From Streptomyces sp. M41(2017) (GTDB taxonomy: Bacteria; Actinomycetota; Actinomycetes; Streptomycetales; Streptomycetaceae): a stretch of 64,000 nucleotides of DNA. Shown here in pieces: positions 24,511-32,008 of the stretch (position 1 is its first letter; each line of letters begins with the position of its first letter). Location: positions 4,712,001 through 4,776,000 of the forward strand of contig NZ_MWFK01000001.1 of assembly GCF_002078175.1 (NCBI RefSeq). Direction: 5' to 3'. The notes beneath the pieces are model-generated. The model had not been told where the DNA came from. It made no database searches and saw only the letters and a program-made list of their open reading frames with translations. Position numbers and translations under genes: made by a program.

Positions 24511-24662
24511 GCATCACGCGCCCGAACCGGATCACGGGTCGGGCGGCATCACCGGCCGGACCGGAGTCACGACCGGACCGGGGCACGGTCGGGGGAGCGG
24601 ATCACGGGCCCCACGGGCCGGGGCGGGCCACGGGCCCGGAGCCGGTCACGGGCGCGGGCCGG
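24511..24662 (+). repeat. Degenerate short repeats with TCACGGG/CACGGG core
   Basis: The gap between the lectin gene and the convergent phosphatidyltransferase gene contains about nine imperfect copies of a GGxTCAC(G)GGxC unit spaced 12-25 bp apart. The copies are too diverged to be a clean tandem array. They may be slippage products or pairing segments of a GC-rich terminator. Confidence 0.45.
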
Positions 24663-24668
24663 TCGGGG

Positions 24669-25502
24669 TCAGGCCGCCGTGCGGGTCGTCGGGGCGACCA
24701 GGCGCTGAGCCGCAGCCGGCCCCGTCGCGGTGGCGCCGACCAGCCGGCGGGCCGGCGGCTCGGCCTGCGCGACGAGCTCCACGGCCGGACGGGCGCCGTG
24801 CCGCCACAGCCACACGATGTCGCGGCCGAACGACCAGACCAGCGAGCCGAGCGCCAGCGCCACGGCCGCGGCCGTCACCCCGTACGGCAGGATCCCGGCG
24901 CCCGCGACCAGCAGCACGACGCCCTGGAGCGCCGCCACCGTCTTGCGGGCCATGCTCGGCGGCAGCGCCCCGTTCAGCCAGGGCAGCACCCGGGCCGCCG
25001 CGACGAACACGTACCGCATGGTGCCGATCAGCAGCACCCACGGGCCGAGCGACATCGCGACGTACACGCTCAGGACCAGGATCAGGAACGCGTCCACCTC
25101 CATGTCGAAGCGGGCGCCCAGGGCGGAGGACGTACCGGTCCGCCGGGCGACCTTGCCGTCGACACCGTCCAGGATCAGCGCGACCGCCGTCAGGCCGACG
25201 AGGAGGCTCACCGGCGGCGAACTCTGGAAGGAGTCCGCGACGAGCGCGGTGACACCGCCCACCAGGATCGCGCGGCCGAGGGTGACGCGGTTGGCCGGAC
25301 CGAAGGAACGGGGGCGCGTGCGCCGCAGGGCCCGGGTGAGCACCGCCCACGTCGCGATCCCGAAGGCCAGCCCGCTCAGCCAGCCCGCCGGACCCATCCC
25401 TATCACCGTGCCCAGCAGCACCAGCAGGAGAAGCTGCACCCCGGCTCCCACCATGGTCTCCTGTTGGGGGAGCCTCGCGCCGTACGTGTTGTTCAGGGCC
25501 AC
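24669..25502 (-). CDS. CDP-alcohol phosphatidyltransferase family membrane enzyme
   Basis: The 277-residue membrane protein has the full CDP-alcohol phosphotransferase signature: LDGVDGKVARRTG followed by ALGARFDMEVDAF, with four Asp in the D-G-x2-A-R-x8-G-x3-D-x3-D pattern (about residues 110-140). Enzymes of this family join an alcohol to CDP-diacylglycerol or a similar activated lipid in the membrane. The GTG start at 25502 has GGAGG 7 nt upstream. It is divergent, by 106 bp, from the first gene of the unusual pterin-like cluster and may supply a membrane step to it. Its alcohol substrate cannot be told from the sequence. Confidence 0.88.
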   Translation of the reverse strand: MALNNTYGARLPQQETMVGAGVQLLLLVLLGTVIGMGPAGWLSGLAFGIATWAVLTRALRRTRPRSFGPANRVTLGRAILVGGVTALVADSFQSSPPVSLLVGLTAVALILDGVDGKVARRTGTSSALGARFDMEVDAFLILVLSVYVAMSLGPWVLLIGTMRYVFVAAARVLPWLNGALPPSMARKTVAALQGVVLLVAGAGILPYGVTAAAVALALGSLVWSFGRDIVWLWRHGARPAVELVAQAEPPARRLVGATATGPAAAQRLVAPTTRTAA

Positions 25503-25608
25503 CGCACATCCTCCGGCCGTGTGACAGAGTCGATCAACGCCGCGTACCGTCCGCGGCTTGTCACTGGTCCGTACGTGAAGATCTGCTGAATCGTTCAGGG
25601 GGACGCTC

Positions 25609-26589
25609 ATGGAACGCACGACTCGCGCCTTCTGGCTCGCCGAACCCGGCCACGGAGAGATCCGGCCGGCACTTCTGCCCGCTCCCGGGAACGGAGAGGT
25701 CCTGGTGCGCACCCTGTACTCCGGGGTCAGCAGGGGCACGGAGACCCTCGTCTTCCGCGGCGGGGTCCCGGAGAACCAGCACGCCTCGATGCGCGCGCCC
25801 TTCCAGGAGGGCGACTTCCCCGCACCCGTGAAGTACGGCTACCTGAACGTCGGCCGGGTCGAGGAAGGACCCGAACCGCTCCTCGGGCGCACCGTCTTCT
25901 GCCTCTACCCGCACCAGACGCACTACGTCGTCCCGGCGAGCGCCGTGACCGTCGTGCCCGACTCCGTGCCCGCGTCCCGCGCGATCCTCGCCGGCACGGT
26001 CGAGACCGCGGTCAACGCCCTGTGGGACGCCGCCCCGCTGATCGGGGACCGGATCGCCGTCGTGGGCGGCGGCATGGTCGGCTGCTCGGTCGCGGCCCTC
26101 CTCGCCCGGTTCCCCGGGGTGCGGGTCCAGCTCGTCGACGCCGACCCCGAACGCGCCGCCGTCGCCCGCGCACTCGGCGTCGGCTTCGCCCTCCCCGAGG
26201 ACGCCGCCGGCGAGTGCGACCTCGTGGTGCACGCCAGCGCCACCGAGGCCGGCCTCACCCGCTCCCTGGAACTCCTCGCCCGGGAGGGCACCGTCATCGA
26301 ACTGAGCTGGTACGGCGACCGCCGGGTCGGTCTGCCGCTCGGGGAGGCCTTCCACTCCCGGCGGCTGACCCTGCGCAGCAGCCAGGTCGGTTCCGTTTCC
26401 CCCTCCGGCCGGGCCGGACGGACCTACGCCGACCGGCTCGCGCTCGCCCTCGAACTCCTCGCGGAACCGGCCTTCGACGCCCTGATCACCGGAGAGTGCG
26501 CCTTCTCCGAACTCCCCGACGTGATGGGAAAACTCGCCTCCGGATCGATCCCGGCGCTGTGTCACCGCGTCGCCTACGACGAGGTTTGA
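25609..26589 (+). CDS. Zinc-less MDR-family dehydrogenase (alcohol dehydrogenase-like)
   Basis: The 326-residue protein has the GroES-like and Rossmann halves of medium-chain dehydrogenases. The dinucleotide loop is VVGGGMVGCSVAALL (about 145-159), followed by an acidic LVDADPER that suggests NAD. The catalytic-zinc Cys and GHE motif are absent: the equivalent segments read YSGVSRGTETLVFRG and KYGYLNVGRV, as in BchC-like members. It therefore probably uses a metal-free mechanism. It has GGGGGAC before the ATG and is the first gene of the same-strand run continuing to the flippase. The substrate is unknown. Confidence 0.8.
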   Translation: MERTTRAFWLAEPGHGEIRPALLPAPGNGEVLVRTLYSGVSRGTETLVFRGGVPENQHASMRAPFQEGDFPAPVKYGYLNVGRVEEGPEPLLGRTVFCLYPHQTHYVVPASAVTVVPDSVPASRAILAGTVETAVNALWDAAPLIGDRIAVVGGGMVGCSVAALLARFPGVRVQLVDADPERAAVARALGVGFALPEDAAGECDLVVHASATEAGLTRSLELLAREGTVIELSWYGDRRVGLPLGEAFHSRRLTLRSSQVGSVSPSGRAGRTYADRLALALELLAEPAFDALITGECAFSELPDVMGKLASGSIPALCHRVAYDEV

Positions 26590-26726
26590 GCCGACCGGAA
26601 CCGGCCTGACCTCCAGCGACTCCGAAGAAAGGGCGACCGGCGGCTGAACACGGTGCGCCGGGTACCCGTACTAGAAGACGTGATCCCGGCAGAGGATCAG
26701 ACGTACCGCACCTGGAGGGTCGTCCG

Positions 26727-27125
26727 TTGTTCAGCATCACCGTCCGCGATCACCTGATGATCGCCCACAGCTTCCGTGGCGAGGTCTTCGGACCCGCGCA
26801 GCGCCTGCACGGAGCGACGTTCCTGGTGGACGCCACCTTCCGCCGCCCCGAGCTCGACGACGACAACATCGTCGTCGACATCGGGCTCGCGACGCAGGAA
26901 CTCGGCGCCGTCGTCAGCGAGTTGAACTACCGCAACCTCGACAGCGAACCGGACTTCAAGGACACCAACACCTCGACCGAGTTCCTCGCCAAGGTCATCG
27001 CGGACCGGCTCGCCGCCCGCGTCCACACGGGCGGGCTCGGTGAGGGTGCCCGCGGCCTGACCGGCATCACCGTCACCCTCCACGAGTCGCACATCGCCTG
27101 GGCGAGTTACGAGCGTGCCCTGTGA
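26727..27125 (+). CDS. PTPS/QueD-family T-fold protein lacking metal and catalytic residues
   Basis: The 132-residue protein matches 6-pyruvoyltetrahydropterin synthase/QueD in length and T-fold pattern, with an ending HESHIAWASYE that keeps the pterin-anchoring Glu. The zinc site is broken: His14 and His28 are present, but the third ligand of the HGHNY motif is Ala30 (LHGATF), and the catalytic Cys before it is missing. A TTG start is used, with GGAGG 9 nt upstream. From memory, the S. coelicolor homologue SCO6650 was crystallised, lacks zinc and PTPS activity, and keeps a pterin-like pocket. The protein probably performs another reaction on a GTP-derived pyrimidine or pterin. It overlaps the next gene by 4 bp. 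Confidence 0.88.
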   Translation: MFSITVRDHLMIAHSFRGEVFGPAQRLHGATFLVDATFRRPELDDDNIVVDIGLATQELGAVVSELNYRNLDSEPDFKDTNTSTEFLAKVIADRLAARVHTGGLGEGARGLTGITVTLHESHIAWASYERAL

Positions 27126-28348
27126 CCGACGTGATCCTCGACAAGACGACTCCACGGGCCGGACACGGCACCGTGACGCAGGGCCCCGACGGCGCCCTGA
27201 ACTACGTGCCCGTGCAGCACACGGCTCTGAAGAACGCCGAGATCATCCCCATGTCCCTGCGCTCCGTGCACTTCGTCATGCCCGGCGGTGTCGACGACCC
27301 GGCGGCGCCGAGCGGCGGCAACGCCTACGACCGGCGCCTCTGCCTGGACCTGCCCGGCTTCGGCTGGCAGGTCCACCGGCACGCCGTCCCCGGCGAATGG
27401 CCGCAACCCGGCGTCGCGGCCCGCACGGAACTCTCCCGCACCCTCGCCGACCTGCCCGACGGCACGGTCGTCCTCCTCGACGGTCTCGTCGCCTGCGGGG
27501 TCCCGGAGATCGTCGTCCCCGAGGCCGACCGGCTGCGCCTGGTCGTCCTGGTGCACCTGCCGCTCGGCGACGAGACCGGGCTCCCGCCCGCCGTCGCCGC
27601 CGACCTGGACGCCCGGGAACGCACGACCCTGCGAGCCGTGTCGGCCGTCGTCGCCACCAGCGAATGGGCCGTCCGCCGGCTCGTCGCCCACCACGGCCTC
27701 GCCCCCGACCGCGTCCACGTCGCCGCCCCCGGCGCCGACATCGCGCCGCTCGCCTCCGGCACGGACGGTGTCTCCCGGCTGCTGTGCGTCGCCGCGGTCA
27801 CGCCCCGCAAGGGCCAGCACCGGCTCGTCGAAGCCCTGGCGACCGTCACCGACCTGCCCTGGAGCTGCGTCTGCGTCGGCGGACTCGCCCAGGACCCGGC
27901 CTACGTCGCCCACCTGCGGTCCCTCATCGCCCAGTACGGCCTCGGCGACCGTCTCCACCTGGCGGGCCCGCAGGCCGGACCCGAACTCGACGCCAGTTAC
28001 GCCGCCGCCGACCTCATGGTCCTCACCTCGTACGCCGAGACGTACGGCATGGCCGTCACCGAGGCGCTGGCGCGCGGCATTCCGGTGCTCGCCACCGACG
28101 TCGGCGGGCTTCCCGAGGCGGTCGGCCGCGCACCCGACGGCGGGGTGCCCGGCATCCTCGTGCCGCCGGAGGACCCGGGGGCGCTCGCGGCCGAACTGCG
28201 CGGCTGGTTCGGCGAGGCCGACGTGCGCCGCCGGCTGAAGGCAGCCGCCCGCGGACGCCGTGCCGCGCTCGACGGCTGGGCGACCACCGCGCGCAGCCTG
28301 GCCGGAGTGCTCGGCCGGCTGCCCGACGCACCCCGGAGGGCCGCATGA
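27122..28348 (+). CDS. GT4-family glycosyltransferase
   Basis: The 408-residue protein is a GT-B, family 4-like retaining glycosyltransferase. The C-terminal nucleotide-sugar site shows the EX7E motif in SYAETYGMAVTEALARG (about 304-320), the strand LLCVAAVTPRKGQHRLVEAL and GGLPEAVG. Neither a signal peptide nor a membrane helix is seen. The GTG start overlaps the preceding stop (GTGA) and the end overlaps the methyltransferase start (ATGA), so the three genes are translationally coupled. The acceptor is presumably a product of the neighbouring GTP-derived pathway; this is inference. Confidence 0.88.
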   Translation: MTDVILDKTTPRAGHGTVTQGPDGALNYVPVQHTALKNAEIIPMSLRSVHFVMPGGVDDPAAPSGGNAYDRRLCLDLPGFGWQVHRHAVPGEWPQPGVAARTELSRTLADLPDGTVVLLDGLVACGVPEIVVPEADRLRLVVLVHLPLGDETGLPPAVAADLDARERTTLRAVSAVVATSEWAVRRLVAHHGLAPDRVHVAAPGADIAPLASGTDGVSRLLCVAAVTPRKGQHRLVEALATVTDLPWSCVCVGGLAQDPAYVAHLRSLIAQYGLGDRLHLAGPQAGPELDASYAAADLMVLTSYAETYGMAVTEALARGIPVLATDVGGLPEAVGRAPDGGVPGILVPPEDPGALAAELRGWFGEADVRRRLKAAARGRRAALDGWATTARSLAGVLGRLPDAPRRAA

Positions 28349-29292
28349 GTGCCCCGACGACGTCCACGGGAGGGCCGGACTCCGGCACACCCGAGGAGCC
28401 CGAGCAGAAGGTGAGGACGGGCGTGCCCGGTCGGCGAGGGACCGAGTCCGACGCCGACGAGGTGCCGCGCTACGCACCCCAATGGCTCCGGCTGCGGGAA
28501 CCCGCCGACGCCGCCGCCCGCGCGGCCGACCTGCTCGACCCGCTGCGCGTCCGGCTGGCCAACCGGCCGGTGCGCGGCGGCGACCTGGTGATCCACGACC
28601 TGGGCTGCGGCACCGGCTCCATGGGCCGCTGGCTGGCCCCCCGGCTCGACGGCGCCCAGCACTGGATCCTGCACGACCGGGACCCCTACCTGCTGCACTT
28701 CGCCACCGTGGGGGCGCCCCGCGCGGCGGCCGACGGCAGCCACGTCGGCGTCACCACCCAGCGGGGCGACATCGGCCGGCTGACCGCCGACGCCCTCGCC
28801 GGAGCATCCCTGGTGACCGCCTCGGCGCTGCTCGACGTGCTCACCGGCGAGGAGATCGACCGGCTCGCGGCGGCCTGCGCCGGCGCAGGCGTGCCCGCCC
28901 TGCTGACCCTGTCCGTCGTCGGCCGCGTCGAACTGTCCCCGGCCGACCCGCTGGACGCCGAGATCGGCGAGGCGTTCAACGCCCACCAGCGGCGCGGCGA
29001 GAGGCTCGGCCCCGAGGCCGTCACGGCCGCCTGCGAGGCCTTCGGCCGGTACGGCGCTACGGTGCGCGCGCATCCGAGCCCCTGGCGGCTCGGCCCCGAC
29101 CGGGCCGAACTGACCGCGGAGTGGCTGCGCGGCTGGGTCGGCGCGGCCGTCGAGCAGCGTCCCGACCTCGCGGAACGCGCCGCGTCCTACCTGAGCGCCC
29201 GCCTGGAGGCGTGCGCCGCAGGGGAGTTGAGCGTGCTCGTGCACCACAGCGACGTCCTGGCACTGCCCGGGGGCACCAGGGGTGCGGCGTGA
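28345..29292 (+). CDS. SAM-dependent methyltransferase, class I
   Basis: The 315-residue protein has the class I SAM motif DLGCGTGSMGRWL (about 86-98) and the acidic loop HDRDPYLL. The first 40 residues are low-complexity and probably flexible. The middle part gives no substrate clue. It is coupled by 4-bp overlaps to the glycosyltransferase before it and to the flippase-like gene after it. It probably methylates the cluster's product or an intermediate. Confidence 0.85.
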   Translation: MSAPTTSTGGPDSGTPEEPEQKVRTGVPGRRGTESDADEVPRYAPQWLRLREPADAAARAADLLDPLRVRLANRPVRGGDLVIHDLGCGTGSMGRWLAPRLDGAQHWILHDRDPYLLHFATVGAPRAAADGSHVGVTTQRGDIGRLTADALAGASLVTASALLDVLTGEEIDRLAAACAGAGVPALLTLSVVGRVELSPADPLDAEIGEAFNAHQRRGERLGPEAVTAACEAFGRYGATVRAHPSPWRLGPDRAELTAEWLRGWVGAAVEQRPDLAERAASYLSARLEACAAGELSVLVHHSDVLALPGGTRGAA

Positions 29293-30629
29293 GTGCCGGC
29301 CTGGAGACGATGACCGCGACCGGGCCCGCCGTACCGGCACCTCCCGTCCCCGTGGGCGCGGTTGGCCTGAACGGCGAGGCGGCGAACCCGGCCGGCGGTG
29401 TCGGCGGTCCGGCCCGCACGACCGTGTCCGACGCCGCCTCCGCGTCGGCGGGCACCGCGGCACCGGTGAGCGCCCCCGGGCCGATTCCCGGCGACGGGCC
29501 CGCGGACGAGGCCGCCGATCCCGGCGCCGGACCGCGCGGCCGAGGTGTCGTCCGCCGGATGCGCAAGCACCTCGGCACGGTCGCCGGTGTCCTCATCCTC
29601 GGTGTGCTGCTCTGGCGACTGGGTACAGGGGTGTTCCTCGACGGACTGCGACGGATCGACGGGACGACGCTCTTGGCGGCGATCGGGATCGGACTGCTCA
29701 CCACGGCGTTCAGCGCCTGGCGGTGGTGCCTCGTCGCGCGCGAACTGCGCATCCGGCTCCCCCTCGGCGCGGCCGTCGCGGACTACTACCGCGCGCTGTT
29801 CCTGAACGCCGCACTGCCCGGCGGCGTCCTCGGCGACGTGCACCGGGCCGTACGGCACGGACAGAGCGCCGGCGACATCGGCCGGGGCGTCCGCGCGGTG
29901 GTCATCGAACGCACCGCCGGACAGGCCGTGTTGATCGCCGTCGGCGCGGTGGTGCTGCTCACCCAGCCCTCTCCGGTGCTCACCCAGTCCCGGGAGTCCG
30001 CCTTGCTGCTCGCCGTCGTCTCGGTGTGCGGCGTGGTGACCGTGGGCGCCGTCCGCAAGGGCCGGGCCCCGGCGTCCGCCACCCGGTACGGCTCCGTCCG
30101 CGCCGCTCTCACCGAGGCGCGCGGTGCCCTGCTGGCCCGGCGCAGCTGGCCCGGCGTGACACTGTCGTCCGTCCTGGTGCTCGCCGGACACCTCGCGATG
30201 TTCGTACTGGCGGCCCGGGCGGCCGGCTCCGACGCGTCCGTCACCCGCCTGCTGCCGCTCGCCCTGCTGGCCCTGCTCGCCATGGGGCTGCCCCTGAACA
30301 TCGGCGGCTGGGGCCCCCGCGAGGGCGTCACCGCCTGGGCGTTCGGTGCCGCCGGACTCGGTGCCGGCACGGGCCTCACCGTCGCCGTGATCTACGGCGT
30401 GCTGAGCTTCGCGGCGAGCCTGCCCGGCGCCGTGGTCCTGGTCGTCCGGTGGGGAGCCGCGCTGCGGCGCCCCCACGAGGAGAACGCGGAAGGGCGTGAT
30501 CAGTGCAGCGACTCGGACGTCACCAGAGCGAAGTACGCGCCGAAGGCCTCGGCCAGCCCGGCCAGGAGCGCCCTGCCCTTCTCGGCGGACGCCATCGACG
30601 GACGGCCGATGACCCCGGACTCGGTATAG
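29289..30629 (+). CDS. Flippase-like membrane protein (LPG-synthase TM domain family)
   Basis: The 446-residue protein starts with about 90 Ala/Gly/Pro-rich residues. About eight membrane helices typical of the UPF0104/lysylphosphatidylglycerol-synthase transmembrane family follow, including the conserved LFLNAALPGGVLGDVHRAVR and GWGPREGV stretches. Relatives move lipid-linked or amphipathic molecules across the membrane. The last 43 codons lie antisense inside the convergent creatininase gene (130-bp overlap), so the C-terminal tail is likely not conserved. GTG overlaps the methyltransferase stop (GTGA). It suggests a membrane-associated or exported product. Confidence 0.85.
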   Translation: MSAGLETMTATGPAVPAPPVPVGAVGLNGEAANPAGGVGGPARTTVSDAASASAGTAAPVSAPGPIPGDGPADEAADPGAGPRGRGVVRRMRKHLGTVAGVLILGVLLWRLGTGVFLDGLRRIDGTTLLAAIGIGLLTTAFSAWRWCLVARELRIRLPLGAAVADYYRALFLNAALPGGVLGDVHRAVRHGQSAGDIGRGVRAVVIERTAGQAVLIAVGAVVLLTQPSPVLTQSRESALLLAVVSVCGVVTVGAVRKGRAPASATRYGSVRAALTEARGALLARRSWPGVTLSSVLVLAGHLAMFVLAARAAGSDASVTRLLPLALLALLAMGLPLNIGGWGPREGVTAWAFGAAGLGAGTGLTVAVIYGVLSFAASLPGAVVLVVRWGAALRRPHEENAEGRDQCSDSDVTRAKYAPKASASPARSALPFSADAIDGRPMTPDSV

Positions 30630-31261
30630 GCCGACATGCCGAGCGTGAGCAGATGCCGACGGTCGTCGGCGACGAAATCGGAGGCCTCATAACCGTCTTT
30701 GACGCATTCCGGATGGGCATGCAGGAGAATGGACGTCTCGATTTCTCCCGCGTGCATGTCGCTGAGCAACGACGTCTGCACACCCGCCTGTTCGCAGGCG
30801 CCCTCCCAGTCCTCCGCGGCGGGGAAAAGCGCCATACGCGTCCCGGTGCCCGCGGATTCCTGCACGACATTCCCCAGCACGTAATTCCCGCCGTGGCCGT
30901 TGACCACCACCAGGGTGTCGACGCCCGAGCGCCGCAACGACGCGGCGATGTCACGGACCACCGCGTACAGGGTGACCGCGGAGATGCTCACCGTGCCCGG
31001 CCAGGCGGCGTGCTCGTGCGAGCAGGAGATCGTCACCGGGGGAAGGAGCTGCACCGGGTAGGAGGCCGCGATCTCCCGCGCCACGGCGCACGCGACGAGC
31101 GTGTCCGTCGTCAACGGCAAATGAGCCCCGTGCTGTTCGAGACTGCCGACGGGAAGAACGGCGACCTGACGGGGGACACCGGCCCCCCGTGCGCGGACAT
31201 CCTCCGTGGTGTCCAGCGGCAGTACACCCGACACCGTCGAGCGCGTTCCCGAACCACTCAT
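30500..31261 (-). CDS. Creatininase-family amidohydrolase, probable formamide hydrolase
   Basis: The 253-residue protein carries the creatininase metal site: GSLEQHGAHLPLTTDT (Glu42, His44, Asp53), NGHGGN, and HAGEIETS. The family includes creatininase, MftE and the archaeal enzyme ArfB, which removes formate from the formylated pyrimidine made from GTP. Position supports an ArfB-like role: it is divergent from ribA by only 39 bp, and that RibA is predicted to leave the formyl group on. ATG 31261 has GAAAGGG upstream. It is the only minus-strand gene in the cluster. Confidence 0.88.
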   Translation of the reverse strand: MSGSGTRSTVSGVLPLDTTEDVRARGAGVPRQVAVLPVGSLEQHGAHLPLTTDTLVACAVAREIAASYPVQLLPPVTISCSHEHAAWPGTVSISAVTLYAVVRDIAASLRRSGVDTLVVVNGHGGNYVLGNVVQESAGTGTRMALFPAAEDWEGACEQAGVQTSLLSDMHAGEIETSILLHAHPECVKDGYEASDFVADDRRHLLTLGMSAYTESGVIGRPSMASAEKGRALLAGLAEAFGAYFALVTSESLH

Positions 31262-31300
31262 GTTTTCACGGCCCTTTCGACTCTGCTTAGGAACCAGATC

Positions 31301-32008
31301 ATGACAGATAACTTTGGCGTACTCGGCGGGAATGCCCACCTCACAGGTGTCGAACGAGTCGTGATTGCCCCCCTGCCCACCGAATACGGCGATTTCCAGG
31401 CCGTCGGCTACCTCGACCACGACCGGGGCGAGGAACAAGTCGTCCTCGTCTACGGCGACTTGGAAGCCGTACGCGAAGGGGACGTGCTCACCCGGCTGCA
31501 TTCGGAATGCCTGACCGGTGACGCGTTCGGATCGCAGCACTGCGAGTGCGGGCCCCAACTCGCCGCCGCGCTGCGGGCGATCGTCGCCGAGGGCCGCGGA
31601 GTCCTCGTCTACCTGCGGGGCCACGAGGGCCGGGGCATCGGCCTGCTCGCCAAGCTGAAGGCGATGAAGCTCCAGTCGGAGGGACTCGACACCGTGGAGG
31701 CCAACCTCGCCCTCGGCCTGCCGGTGGACGCCCGCGACTACGGGGTGGCGGCGCAGATGCTGCACGACCTCGGCGTACGGTCCGTGCGGCTGCTGTCCAA
31801 CAACCCGCGCAAGCGTGAGTCGCTGGTGCGGCACGGCATCAGGGTCGCCGAGCAGGTGCCGCTGCTGATTCCGCCGTGCGAGGACAACCTCACCTACCTG
31901 CTCACCAAGCGGGAGCGCCTCGACCACTACCTGCCGCACCTCGACGGCGACGAATGGGCGAAGGCGATCTTTTGCGGGTCGGCGAAAACGGTCATCACTG
32001 AGGAATGA
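31301..32008 (+). CDS. ribA: GTP cyclohydrolase II variant with Met at the key Tyr position
   Basis: The 235-residue protein aligns well with E. coli RibA. Zinc ligands are Cys70, Cys81 and Cys83 (HSECLTGD, SQHCECG); GHEGRGIGLLAKLKAMKLQ and TNNP-like SNNPRK follow. E. coli RibA has Tyr105 in IRAYALQ; the matching residue here is Met122 in LKAMKLQ. From memory, the S. coelicolor homologue SCO6655 has Met at this place and stops at the formylated pyrimidine (FAPy) without losing formate. It is not fused to RibB and no other rib gene is present, which argues against a riboflavin role. ATG 31301 follows TAGGA. Its stop overlaps the next start (ATGA). Confidence 0.93.
   Translation: MTDNFGVLGGNAHLTGVERVVIAPLPTEYGDFQAVGYLDHDRGEEQVVLVYGDLEAVREGDVLTRLHSECLTGDAFGSQHCECGPQLAAALRAIVAEGRGVLVYLRGHEGRGIGLLAKLKAMKLQSEGLDTVEANLALGLPVDARDYGVAAQMLHDLGVRSVRLLSNNPRKRESLVRHGIRVAEQVPLLIPPCEDNLTYLLTKRERLDHYLPHLDGDEWAKAIFCGSAKTVITEE

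Noticed and set aside
31301..32008. Calling this ribA a riboflavin-pathway enzyme.
   Set aside because: Its Tyr-to-Met change, lack of a fused RibB and absence of ribD/E/H neighbours make a role outside riboflavin synthesis more likely.
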